Origin: an uncultured Myxococcales bacterium
GTDB taxonomy: Bacteria; Myxococcota_A; UBA9042
Reading direction: 5' to 3'
Assembly (NCBI GenBank): GCA_903919145.1
Contig: CAIXGW010000056.1
Location: 1-64,000, forward strand
Length of the DNA: 64,000 bases
A program made the position numbers and the translations under genes. Below, one piece after another: positions 39,180 through 46,958 of the stretch (positions are counted from its first letter, which is position 1; each line of letters begins with the position of its first letter). The notes under the pieces are model-generated. The model searched no databases, was not told the DNA's origin, and saw only the letters and a list, made by a program, of their open reading frames with translations.

Positions 39180-40629
39180 ACGACGACACGCGGATAACGA
39201 CGAGACAGCCAAGGGCAGGGAACGCAACCTGCCCTTTGCTATGCGCCCCTCGTGACAGCCAACGAGGGGCGTAGTCGTTTCTTGCTGGTCAGACCGACGT
39301 CGGCTAGACCGAGCTGGACGCAAGATCCGCCGGCCAGATCGCGCGTCGATGCCCGATTGCCGACGCGTAGTTGCCGCCACCACGAGTCCGCAGCATGCGA
39401 CTCGACTACCGACACTCACGCGCGATCAATGCGTCTATTGGCCCTGATTATGCCGTGAGTCAGGGCAGGAGTCAGGGCAGGGCAAGCAGGGCAGCGCGCA
39501 CATACGCACACTACTGTGCGGATTTGACACACTAAAGTGTGCGGATATGCACAGTCTAAGTGATCGAATTAGCGGACGCGTGACTCCGTTAATTCGACTT
39601 CAAGAGATTCCAGTCTCACCCTAGACTAGACTCAAACTGACGTAACCTATTGTCACGCCACGGGTTACATGGAATGCATTCCGTACTCTCGATTCGCGGC
39701 CCCAATCAGTGGGGGTACGGCCCCCTTTGCCACGCCACACGCTGTTATATCCCCCATCCTATATTTTTTCGCCAGATTCGCGCTGGCAAGACGGGTACTT
39801 TTCCGCTTGGTTTCGATGATGTCCGAGCGACTCGGCGTGCGCTGGTTGGTCCAGTGCGACAAATTGATAAGCGATTACGAGATAAGCAGATATAACGAAA
39901 CGGAGATGGATCAACTTGATAGTGTCCCCCCCTACCCCCCCTGGGGTTTAAGGACGGGTTCCCGCGATATGTTCACGGGTTCTGCCGATTTCGTCCGGCT
40001 CTTCGATGGTACAAGCGGGGAGGTTCATCCCCTTCCGTGTCGGCGGCCGGTGCCGGTTGCCCAATCTGGGGCTATTTTCTCACGAATTCAGCGTGAATCT
40101 TGGTCTCCTTGGTGCTGTTGGTCGAGAAGGAACCCCGCACCGCGGGACGCATCTGTGGGCGAAATCCGTCCGATGAGCAAGTCGGCGGTCACAGGGCGGG
40201 CCGCGGCGGCGGGGGATGAAATCGGGCCAAGAAACGAACCGACCCGGCCGAGACTTGTGGTCTTGGTCGGGTCTTGGTTCTGTGCGGGTCCGGCGGAAAC
40301 CAGGTGGCCGCTATGGAGACCGGCAGCGGAGCCGATGTTCGCCAAATTGTAGGAAGACGAAGGTTTCACATCAAGGTTCCGTTGAAAATGCCTCCGTTTT
40401 AGGTGTTTCCGCACCGACTTTGCGTGAATTTATTGACTCTGCCGCACCGTGTCAAGAAGATTCTGGAGATTTTTCCGAAAATCCGTCTTCCGCGTTGCAT
40501 TGTCCGAGCGTTTGGCATACCATCTAAGCGTCGTCCTAGTCCCGAACATTCCCGCCCTGGGTGCCAAATATCAGGCTTTCTGGCCCGACTTCGGACGACC
40601 GCCTGGGGCGGGATTTTCTTGGAGTTGCC
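39180..40629. other. Long non-coding control region (possible origin or att)
   Basis: About 1.45 kb without a convincing gene. It holds tandem CAGGGCAG-type repeats (39459-39497); two neighbouring palindromes, CGCACACTACTGTGCG and CACACTAAAGTGTG, within near-repeats (39500-39545); a perfect 12-base palindrome GGAATGCATTCC (39670-39681); and an AT-rich segment with two GATAAGC copies (39865-39890) followed by long C runs. This cluster would fit a replication origin, a packaging or recombination site, or an operator array; which one cannot be decided here. Confidence 0.5.
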
Positions 40630-41724
40630 ATGAAACCGCATCCGATCGCCGATTTATTCCCGATGATGACCGACGACGAGTTGAAGTCGCTGGCCGCGGA
40701 CATTCAAGCCAACGGACTGAAAGAGCCGATCGTGGTTCTCGATGACAAGATCCTGGACGGCCGCAACCGGGAGAAGGCGTGCCGGATCGCTAGGGTGGAG
40801 CCGAAAACGGTGGCCTTCCGTGGGAAAGATCCGGTTTCCTTCGTGTTGAGCATGAACCTTCATCGAAGGCACTTGACGCAGGGCCAGCGGGCGGCGGTTG
40901 GCGTGAAGGTGGAGGAGTTATTTGCAGCCCAGGCGAAGGAACGGCAACGGCTATCAGAAGGCCGAGGGAAAAAAGGTGTGGAAAACGTGCCACACCTTAA
41001 AACCAAGGCTCGCGATCAAGCCGGAAAGGCGATGGGCGTGTCCGGACGCCACGTTGGGACGGCCAAGACCCTGAAGAAGAAGTCCCCGGAGAGGTTCGAG
41101 CAGGTTCTTTCAGGTGAGAAGACGCTTCCGCAGGCTGTCCGTGAAGTCAAGGAAGCGTCTCGCGAAGAAAAACGTCAGGAGAACGCCATCAAGGCAGCCA
41201 CAACGGATGTCGCCGAACTTGTGGGCGTGTTCTCGACGATCGTTTTGGATCCTCCGTGGGACTGGGGGGACGAAGGCGACGTAAACCAGATGGGCCGGGC
41301 CAAGCCGGATTACGCGACGATGAGTTTCGAGCAGTTGCTTGAACTCCCAGTCGGCAAGTTCGCGGACACCGACTGCCACTTGTTCTGCTGGGTCACGAAC
41401 CGTTCGCTCCCGAAGGTCTTCGCATTGGTGGAGCGATGGGGTTTCCGGTATGTCACGTTGCTGACGTGGCCAAAGAAGTCGTTCGGGATGGGGAACTACT
41501 TCCGCGGTCAGACTGAGCATGTCGTCTTCGCTGTCAAAGGTTCCCTGAGTCTGAAGACGAAGAGCGCATCGACGCTTCTTCCGGCGTGGGACCGGGGCAA
41601 GGGCCACAGCAGCAAGCCGCCGGAATTCCGTGAATTCGTGGAAGGCTGCAGCCCTGGACCGTACCTTGAGTTTTTCGCCCGGTCGAAGCGTGAAGGCTGG
41701 ACGAGCTGGGGGGCCGATGTCTGA
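40630..41724 (+). CDS. ParB-like/MT-A70 adenine methyltransferase
   Basis: A 364-residue fusion starting at ATG 40630 after TTGGAG. Residues 1-100 are a ParB-like nuclease/sulfiredoxin-fold domain (IQANGLKEPIVVLDDKILDGRNR). A basic helix-turn-helix linker follows. Residues 195-345 are an MT-A70 methyltransferase with the catalytic DPPW at 207-210, HLFCWVTNR, and FRYVTLLTWPK. Such fusions methylate adenine N6 in DNA and in phages usually protect against restriction or mark the genome. It overlaps by 8 bases a nuclease-like gene. Confidence 0.85.
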   Translation: MKPHPIADLFPMMTDDELKSLAADIQANGLKEPIVVLDDKILDGRNREKACRIARVEPKTVAFRGKDPVSFVLSMNLHRRHLTQGQRAAVGVKVEELFAAQAKERQRLSEGRGKKGVENVPHLKTKARDQAGKAMGVSGRHVGTAKTLKKKSPERFEQVLSGEKTLPQAVREVKEASREEKRQENAIKAATTDVAELVGVFSTIVLDPPWDWGDEGDVNQMGRAKPDYATMSFEQLLELPVGKFADTDCHLFCWVTNRSLPKVFALVERWGFRYVTLLTWPKKSFGMGNYFRGQTEHVVFAVKGSLSLKTKSASTLLPAWDRGKGHSSKPPEFREFVEGCSPGPYLEFFARSKREGWTSWGADV

Positions 41725-42259
41725 ACATACTCACGAATTCTGTGATCCATGCACCGATGTCATCACGGCTCGCATCACGGAAATCTTGATGCGTGAAATT
41801 CCGGGTGCAACGTCGGTCATGAGGGCTACTGTCGAGCAAGACAAGAAGGGAACCGACTTCTGGGTCTGGCGAAAATGCCGCCGTCCTCTCTCCGTGGATG
41901 TCAAGGTTCGGAAGATCGACTACACGAAATTCCAGCCTCCTGATTACGCGGACGATCTGGCACTGGAGACATTCAACGTCATCGAGCAAAGCGTGCCTGG
42001 ATGGACACGCGACGAAAACAAGCAGACGGATTACATCCTTTGGTTTTGGAAGGATACTGGCCGCTGGGCTCTTGTTCCGTTCGTGCTTCTTTGCATCGTG
42101 TTTCGCCGCAAGTGGGAGGAATGGAAATTGCAATACGCGCCGTACGTGCAAAGAACTCCGTGGAATGGAGCGGATTTTCATAGCGAGTGCGTCTTCGTTC
42201 CGAGGAAGGTGGTGTGGCGGGAAATCTACAATCAGTTCGCAGGTTCGCCACCAAAGTGA
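41717..42259 (+). CDS. Putative PD-(D/E)XK nuclease
   Basis: A 180-residue protein starting MSEHTHEFCDPCTDV. GTDFWVWR supplies an Asp, RPLSVDVKVR the Asp-x-Lys core, and a following acidic helix (DDLALE) may complete a restriction-like site. The remainder has PGWTRDENKQTDYILWFW. It overlaps the adenine methyltransferase gene, so the pair may act as a modification and a matching nuclease, or both in genome marking. The nuclease fold is inferred from motif order only. Confidence 0.5.
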   Translation: MSEHTHEFCDPCTDVITARITEILMREIPGATSVMRATVEQDKKGTDFWVWRKCRRPLSVDVKVRKIDYTKFQPPDYADDLALETFNVIEQSVPGWTRDENKQTDYILWFWKDTGRWALVPFVLLCIVFRRKWEEWKLQYAPYVQRTPWNGADFHSECVFVPRKVVWREIYNQFAGSPPK

Positions 42260-42262
42260 TTA

Positions 42263-42526
42263 TCAATTCGTCTCGGAAGGGAATCGTTCGGGAATTGAAC
42301 CTTCGATAAGTCCTACGGTTCGCCGCAAAAAATGAAGAAGTTCAGCACGGGTGAGCGCGGGATTTACGGCAATAAGATGCTCTAAGTATCCTTCTGTTTC
42401 AGTCGCCTTGATTCCTACCATCAGGATTGGAGTTCCTTCTTTGGAGAGAATTTCGGACGACATTCTTGACGCTATGCTGACCAGGTTACTGTCTACGCGG
42501 TTTCTTTGATTTTTACGCGACATCAT
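42263..42526 (-). CDS. Hypothetical basic protein
   Basis: An 87-residue protein starting MMSRKNQRNRVDSN, with a hydrophobic centre (GTPILMVGIKAT) and a helical end. It converges with the nuclease gene with 3 bases between stops. The start overlaps the stop of the unshifted frame upstream (ATGA) after AAAGGAAATCG. Unknown. Confidence 0.5.
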   Translation of the reverse strand: MMSRKNQRNRVDSNLVSIASRMSSEILSKEGTPILMVGIKATETEGYLEHLIAVNPALTRAELLHFLRRTVGLIEGSIPERFPSETN

Positions 42527-43347
42527 TCGATTTCCTTTGGCTTCACGCCGGATGGCGTGGTTTTCTGAGGATCAGCACGTCTTCCTCGTTGATTTCGGTG
42601 TCGGTCGCCAGGTCGGCGGGGTTTCCGTCGTAGTCGTCGAGGGCGAGCCCCTGAGCGATCTCCAGGGTGCGGGCGGCTTGGCGTTTCAGGGCCTTGGGCT
42701 GCTTGTCTGGGGGCAGGGCGTCGTAGGTGGCCTGCCAAATGTCGGCGGCGCGGCCGATGTAGACGGGCCTCATATCCCCGACGCTGGGCCAGAACGTCGC
42801 GGAGAACAGATCGTTTGAGCCGGTCGCGCTGGGTCGAATTCCAGCCAGTCTCAGCCAGCATGCGCTCGTACAGACCACCGCTGCAGGCGAGAGCAGCGAA
42901 GACGACGACATCGGGCTGAGTCACAGCAGACAGGGCAAGAGCGGGCACGGGCGGCACAGGCACGACGCCGGGTGTAACCTTATATGTTTCGCGGGCTTTT
43001 GGCCAACAAGAGGGGATCTTGCCTCTCAGCATCAAGCCCAACAACGCAGGCTGACTTGACACAATATCGACGCTGCCCAACCGCTCGCCGAACAGCCGAA
43101 CTGCCGCCCGCAGTTCTCGCTTCAGACCAGTGATATCGTTGAAGACTCGCCCCGTTAGCTCAGACGGATGGAAATAATGCTCGTTCCGGCGTAGGCGGTC
43201 GATCAAGACAGACTGGCCAAGCCGACAACGGTCCCGGACCTCCGCAGTCAGTTCGTCCAGAATGCTCTCCGCACTGTCGATGATCGTCAGGCCACGCTGC
43301 TGGTCAGCCAGTTCATGGTGCACGGGCAGCCATGTCGTCATGCTCAT
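42523..43347 (-). pseudogene. Frameshifted mobile-element-type protein
   Basis: From ATG 43347 the frame encodes a coherent protein to about 42790 (RVFNDITGLKRELRAAVRLF, SVDIVSSQPALLGLML), matching a family common in phages and plasmids in which an invariant SQP-type motif follows a helical segment. After 42790 the frame becomes Arg/Pro-rich nonsense, while the +1 frame continues sensibly (PVYIGRAADIWQATYD, then AARTLEIAQGLALDDYDG) to a stop at 42543. A single-base change near GTCGGGGAT, or a programmed +1 shift, explains this. Confidence 0.6.
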
Positions 43348-43350
43348 GTT

Positions 43351-43599
43351 TCAGCCCCACACGTACGAAAAGCATTCTCGGCACTGATGCGAGCCCTTTT
43401 TCAGCCGTGCCCCGCATCCTGGACAGCGGCGGCGATGCTCCCGCGTTTCCCGTTCGAGGCTGTCGCCGTGCCCGCCGCGGATGTGCCCACGCTCGGCGTC
43501 GGGGTCGTGCGCCGCTTCGATCCGCACCCGCTCGGCGATTTCGTCCGGTCGCAGGCTGCGGCTGGTGTCGGGGTCGAGTTCGTCGCGGAGCGTTGTCAT
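43351..43599 (-). CDS. Small zinc-ribbon protein
   Basis: An 82-residue protein starting MTTLRDELDPDTSR with a C-terminal CPGCG...CREC zinc ribbon after an Arg/His-rich stretch. ATG at 43599 after GGGAGG. Probably nucleic-acid-binding. Confidence 0.6.
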   Translation of the reverse strand: MTTLRDELDPDTSRSLRPDEIAERVRIEAAHDPDAERGHIRGGHGDSLERETREHRRRCPGCGARLKKGSHQCRECFSYVWG

Positions 43600-43601
43600 C
43601 G

Positions 43602-44093
43602 TCAGTCAACCTCCCAACGTCGATACTTCCGGTCCTCTTCCGAAATCTCGAACGGCCGCAGCAGCACGGTGCGGAACGCGATGCCAGTGATTCGGAACCT
43701 CGCGACGATGCAGCCAGCGAGGATCGGCTCGCCCTGCGGCTCAGTCAGCGCTGCATCGTCTTCCCGCACGTCGAAGCGAACAGGAATCCACGCGTGCTCC
43801 GGATCGCCGTTCACTCGCCAGACGCCGACGCTGCGACGCTTGCCGTCGCTGCCCTTAACGTCCTTGCGAAAGCGGCTGCTGGCGATTGGCAACGCGTCTT
43901 TCCATGCGTCGCCCGGCACCTTCGTGCGGACGCTGTTGAGTTTGTCCGGCACCGAAAACACTCCGCCGTGAGTCGTGATCTCGCAGACGGCCGTCTTGCC
44001 GCGAATCCACATCACGCGTCCGCAGGGTCCGCCGTCGTCGGGCGTGAATTGACAGCACAACTTGCCGTTGATCCAGAGCGGGGGGCTGTTCAT
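43602..44093 (-). CDS. Hypothetical protein
   Basis: A 163-residue protein starting MNSPPLWINGKLCCQ; the ATG at 44093 overlaps the upstream stop (ATGA). Strand-rich, with four Cys near the N-terminus. Unknown. Confidence 0.6.
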   Translation of the reverse strand: MNSPPLWINGKLCCQFTPDDGGPCGRVMWIRGKTAVCEITTHGGVFSVPDKLNSVRTKVPGDAWKDALPIASSRFRKDVKGSDGKRRSVGVWRVNGDPEHAWIPVRFDVREDDAALTEPQGEPILAGCIVARFRITGIAFRTVLLRPFEISEEDRKYRRWEVD

Positions 44094-44377
44094 CGATTCG
44101 CCTTCCCGAGTCGCTGCATGAAGAAGCCGCCGGCCGGAAGGAACCCGACCAGCCGGCGGCTCCCAGGAGATCCGTCCTGGCCGGAGTTGTGTCCCCACGT
44201 CCGGCTTGGGGCTTCCTCGTTCCCGCCAGCGCCCGGCACCAAGTCGGACGCCGTGGGCATGGTTTCGGGCCGGAAGCAGCCCGTTTCCCCCGCGGAGCTA
44301 CAACGCCTGCTGAAACTCAGAAGGGGATGATTCATGGTAAATCCGGTTCGCCGCCGCTTGCTTCTGTCGCCTATCAT
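44090..44377 (-). CDS. Hypothetical basic protein, doubly coupled
   Basis: A 95-residue frame whose ATG overlaps the upstream stop and whose stop overlaps the downstream ATG, both as ATGA. The product is Gly/Pro/Arg-rich with little secondary structure. Its mRNA carries strong inverted repeats (CCGCCGGC/GCCGGCGG near 44124-44160, CCAGGA/TCCTGG near 44162-44179). Coupling supports coding; the composition is unusual. Confidence 0.45.
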   Translation of the reverse strand: MIGDRSKRRRTGFTMNHPLLSFSRRCSSAGETGCFRPETMPTASDLVPGAGGNEEAPSRTWGHNSGQDGSPGSRRLVGFLPAGGFFMQRLGKANR

Positions 44378-44703
44378 CCGATCTCCCTCGCTTCATTGGG
44401 AAACATCGCGTCCATTTCGGCGTCGATGCCTTTCTGAAAGTACAATAGTGGGACCATGCGGGCGATCATCTGGCCTCTGGTTTCGTCCTTGAACTTGATA
44501 AACAAAAGTTGCATCTTGGCAAAATCTGCAGGCGACAGATCGTAGACTCGGTGGGATGATTCAAAGATCGCGTTCGCGTCATCGTCGCTCATCGTGGATG
44601 TCTCGGAAATGCTTCTTAGTTTATCGCGACGCAATCCTTCTTGGGCCTCGGTCATGAGGTTGATAAGTGCGACAAGCCATGTATACATTCTAAGCACGTT
44701 CAT
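44374..44703 (-). CDS. Hypothetical helical protein
   Basis: A 109-residue protein; the ATG at 44703 overlaps the stop of a 17-codon frame (ATGA), so I prefer it to 44712. All helical, starting MNVLRMYTWLVALINL. Its last codons and the following start repeat the end of the integrase gene. Confidence 0.5.
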   Translation of the reverse strand: MNVLRMYTWLVALINLMTEAQEGLRRDKLRSISETSTMSDDDANAIFESSHRVYDLSPADFAKMQLLFIKFKDETRGQMIARMVPLLYFQKGIDAEMDAMFPNEAREIG

Positions 44704-44753
44704 TCGATACACCTCGCTTTCTGAACATCCTTTTTGTAATGTATCGTTATCAT
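44700..44753 (-). CDS. 17-codon coupling mini-ORF
   Basis: ATG at 44753 overlaps the integrase stop and the TGA overlaps the next ATG, so ribosomes could pass through it from the integrase to the downstream gene. Product MITIHYKKDVQKARCIE. May be a spacer rather than a functional peptide. Confidence 0.35.
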   Translation of the reverse strand: MITIHYKKDVQKARCIE

Positions 44754-45664
44754 CCGATTTCCCTTGCGATTTGTGCCGCCAGTTTCATGTCCCGCTCCAG
44801 GTAATGCTTCCGCGCCGTCTCCGGCGAGTGCCCCAGGGTTGCGGATTCTCCCTGGAGCCCGTACTTGTCGAATACCTCGTTGGATCGCGTCTTCCGCAAC
44901 TGTGACAGAGCGAACGCCGGCAGACCGGCTTTGCGGCACGCGCGGTGGATTCGCTGCTGAATGTTCTTGCGAGTCCACGCTTCCCCCCGGTCGTTTCTGA
45001 ACAGCGTGCCGGGCTCCAGCCGCTTCTTGGCCTCGAAACGGGCGATGATTTCTTGGCACTCCGGGCCGAAGGCAATGAACCGGCCACGGCCCATGTGCTT
45101 CGTCTTGTGCTCCTTGGGCACGTAGAACCACACGCCGGGCTCCAAGTCTTTCACGATGTCATCTGCCCGCAGTTGGCAGGCTTCACTCGGACGCATGCCG
45201 GACATTCGCACGAGGTGGATGAGTTCCTTGGCGCTTTCGGTTGGCAAGGCGTTGTAGACGGCCCAGAATTGCTCCTCGGTCGCCGGCTTCACCCCCGGCG
45301 GTTCCTTCACTTTGCCTCGACCGGGCTTCAGGACCGAGACCAGCTTCAGTTTGTAGTGGGTGTCCGGGGTGACGATGCCCTGCATGCACATCCACGTGAA
45401 GGCCCGCATGAACGTCTTGTGGTTCCGGGCGATGGTTGTACGGCAACGTGGGCCGATCCAGCGGCGGTGGCCCCGGAGACCACCCCTGATGAGCGCGTCC
45501 CGCCAGCCGATGAACAAGGTCGGTGTCACGTCGTTGGCTTCGACGTCGCGTGCGTAGCAACGCCATGTGGCCAGGTTCATTTCGTGGGGTTCGAGTTCGG
45601 CGGGCTTGTAGTAGGCGCGGGCGAAGTCGTCGATGTAGTAGCGGTAGGCGTCAGTGAGGAGCAT
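44750..45664 (-). CDS. int: Tyrosine recombinase (integrase)
   Basis: A 304-residue site-specific recombinase. Residues 1-110 form the core-binding SAM-like domain. The catalytic domain has Arg158 in SGMRPSEA, Lys in HKTKHMGR, the second Arg in SQLRKT, LGHS, and the nucleophile Tyr288 in ARKHYLE. The first His of the usual HxxR box is Ser here. ATG at 45664 follows AAGGAACC. It marks the phage as temperate and should integrate and excise the genome. The small regulators upstream on the same strand may control it. Confidence 0.85.
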   Translation of the reverse strand: MLLTDAYRYYIDDFARAYYKPAELEPHEMNLATWRCYARDVEANDVTPTLFIGWRDALIRGGLRGHRRWIGPRCRTTIARNHKTFMRAFTWMCMQGIVTPDTHYKLKLVSVLKPGRGKVKEPPGVKPATEEQFWAVYNALPTESAKELIHLVRMSGMRPSEACQLRADDIVKDLEPGVWFYVPKEHKTKHMGRGRFIAFGPECQEIIARFEAKKRLEPGTLFRNDRGEAWTRKNIQQRIHRACRKAGLPAFALSQLRKTRSNEVFDKYGLQGESATLGHSPETARKHYLERDMKLAAQIAREIG

Positions 45665-46116
45665 GGTGGTTCCTTTCTGTCACTATTGGAAAGTTTCCGT
45701 TCGATTCTGGCAATCGTTTGTCGAACCCGCTCCCTGGTAATCGTCTTGCATCCGGGAAGCTCGGCCTGTGCCTTGTTTCGGATTTCCATGAGAGGCATTC
45801 CCTGTTTATGCCATTCCCAGATACTGATCGTGCGATCTGATTCAAACGCAAGCGGGTTCAGCTTTTTTTGTGTCCATTCGCCGCAGAAGTCGCTTGTTGC
45901 CGTCCACGGTTGAACCGGATCTTCATGCGATGGATGCACAAGCGACGGCGGGTATCGTCTGCACCAGCCTTGTCTGTCCTCATTTGGAAACTCCATCCCA
46001 GACAACTCCGGGTTTAGTTCAACAATTTGCGGATGTGCTGGTCGCGTCAACGGTTCTCGGTCGTCGAATACTTCCCACCACTTGCACGTCTCGCAGCGTT
46101 CGGTTCGCTCGGTCAT
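45577..46116 (-). CDS. Cys-rich protein with helix-turn-helix-like segment
   Basis: A 179-residue protein starting MTERTERCETCKWWEV. The N-terminal 85 residues have a C-x-x-C...GWCRRYPPS...DFCGEW pattern typical of small metal-binding phage proteins. Residues about 95-145 read as a helix-turn-helix (ISIWEWHKQGMPLMEI). The last 26 residues are Thr/Ser/Pro repeats that overlap the integrase start in another frame; they may be untranslated in function. It could regulate the integrase. Confidence 0.5.
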   Translation of the reverse strand: MTERTERCETCKWWEVFDDREPLTRPAHPQIVELNPELSGMEFPNEDRQGWCRRYPPSLVHPSHEDPVQPWTATSDFCGEWTQKKLNPLAFESDRTISIWEWHKQGMPLMEIRNKAQAELPGCKTITRERVRQTIARIERKLSNSDRKEPPCSSLTPTATTSTTSPAPTTSPPNSNPTK

Positions 46117-46134
46117 GGCTTGCAACTCCAGAAG

Positions 46135-46341
46135 CTACAAGGATTGATTCTTCAGTGCTTCGTCGATGAACGAGTACGTTCGTTTTGGATGCTTAGCGTA
46201 GCACACCATGATCCCGAATACACACGCCAATAGCGCGAACGGCATAACAGTCATCGTAAATTGAAACCAGATCATCTGTTTCCAGCCTGACCAATGAATT
46301 GACCATCTCCATTCGCTGGTTTCATTACACTCTACGCGCAT
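46135..46341 (-). CDS. Small membrane protein
   Basis: A 68-residue protein with one hydrophobic span (FTMTVMPFALLACVFGIMV) in the middle. ATG at 46341 after GGAAGGAACC, overlapping the previous gene. Possible superinfection-exclusion or lysogenic-conversion protein. Confidence 0.5.
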   Translation of the reverse strand: MRVECNETSEWRWSIHWSGWKQMIWFQFTMTVMPFALLACVFGIMVCYAKHPKRTYSFIDEALKNQSL

Positions 46342-46525
46342 TTCCGGTTCCTTCCGTTCGGCTGAAGTGCCTGTCGATCAACTGTCGCAGCAGCGTTGCT
46401 GTGGGAACCTCCGTCCGCTCGCGTTCCTGGTCGAGAAGCGCGGCGTGCTTCCGCGAGAATGTCACGTTGCGGCGGACCATCTTGTCCTTGGCGGTCTTGC
46501 GGCGGTGTTGTTTGTGCTTGGCCAT
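46325..46525 (-). CDS. Ribbon-helix-helix-like regulator
   Basis: A 66-residue basic protein starting MAKHKQHRRKTAKDK. RRNVTFSRKHAALLDQE then PTATLLRQLIDRHF fits a ribbon-helix-helix DNA-binding fold. It has no Shine-Dalgarno; its promoter places the transcript start at the ATG. A palindrome in that promoter suggests autoregulation. Likely a lysogeny-module regulator. Confidence 0.6.
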   Translation of the reverse strand: MAKHKQHRRKTAKDKMVRRNVTFSRKHAALLDQERERTEVPTATLLRQLIDRHFSRTEGTGNARRV

Positions 46526-46532
46526 AATCGTC

Positions 46533-46561
46533 AAGGTACACGCGGTGTGTATTGGCGTCAA
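46533..46561 (-). promoter_or_regulatory. Promoter with internal palindrome
   Basis: TTGACG (46556-46561), 17-base spacer, TACCTT (46533-46538), 7 bases before ATG 46525. The spacer contains TACAC-N5-GTGTA. Confidence 0.6.
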
Positions 46562-46592
46562 GCAAAATCCGGAAAGAATTTCGGAAGCGAAT

Positions 46593-46820
46593 TCAGCCGC
46601 CGGATCCGTTCAGCCGCTCGACGAACCGCAGAAACGCATCCACGTCGGTACAGAGCCCGGCCGGCAGGTAGACGCTTTCGAGTTTGATCCGCTCGCCCGT
46701 CCGCCGGTTCAGTTTTCCGATCACGCACCAGCCGTGGACGGTTTTGTACGCACGCCTGGGCGACAGTCCGCGCCCGAAGTCCCTCAACGGAACAGCCTTG
46801 GTGGGGTCGATGTTTGCCAT
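46593..46820 (-). CDS. DUF1580-like/excisionase-like helix-turn-helix protein
   Basis: A 75-residue protein starting MANIDPTKAVPLRDFG. SPRRAYKTVHGWCVIGKLN then IKLESVYLPAGLCTDVDAF resembles the DUF1580/excisionase-like winged helix: a recognition helix, a Trp-x-x-x-Gly turn, a strand and a C-terminal helix with aromatic end. DUF1580 is found mainly in planctomycetes, supporting a planctomycete host. It has no Shine-Dalgarno and is probably translated from a leaderless message. Confidence 0.6.
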   Translation of the reverse strand: MANIDPTKAVPLRDFGRGLSPRRAYKTVHGWCVIGKLNRRTGERIKLESVYLPAGLCTDVDAFLRFVERLNGSGG

Positions 46821-46827
46821 GTCTTAG

Positions 46828-46856
46828 ATTCTGCGAAAACAAGCCAAACTTGTCAA
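46828..46856 (-). promoter_or_regulatory. Promoter with internal palindrome
   Basis: TTGACA (46851-46856), 17-base spacer, CAGAAT (46828-46833), 7 bases before ATG 46820. The -35/spacer holds ACAAG-N5-CTTGT, a likely operator. Confidence 0.6.
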
Positions 46857-46889
46857 GATGAATCCAATGTTCCGCAATTCGCATTGTAT

Positions 46890-46918
46890 TTGCTGGCACA
46901 AATCGTTGCGATGAATAT
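46890..46918 (+). promoter_or_regulatory. Candidate promoter for structural genes
   Basis: TTGCTG (46890-46895), 17-base spacer, GAATAT (46913-46918), divergent from the regulator promoter and 40 bases before the scaffold-like gene. Moderate match. Confidence 0.4.
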
Positions 46919-46958
46919 AGACAAGTCCCAGATCCGAGCCCCAGATTTGGAGTTTTCT

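Noticed and set aside
39669-40352. 227-codon plus-strand frame in the control region
   Set aside because: No ribosome-binding site, uneven composition with long Pro/Arg runs, and overlap with palindromes and repeats; not treated as coding.
42286-42330. tRNA 3'-end-like sequence near the integrase region
   Set aside because: On the minus strand it contains GGTTCAATTCC but the flanking bases do not form a T-stem, and it is the coding end of the 42263-42526 gene.
44120-44180. Terminator made of CCGCCGGC/GCCGGCGG arms
   Set aside because: No T run, and the region is within a frame coupled by ATGA at both ends, so I treat it as structure in a coding mRNA.
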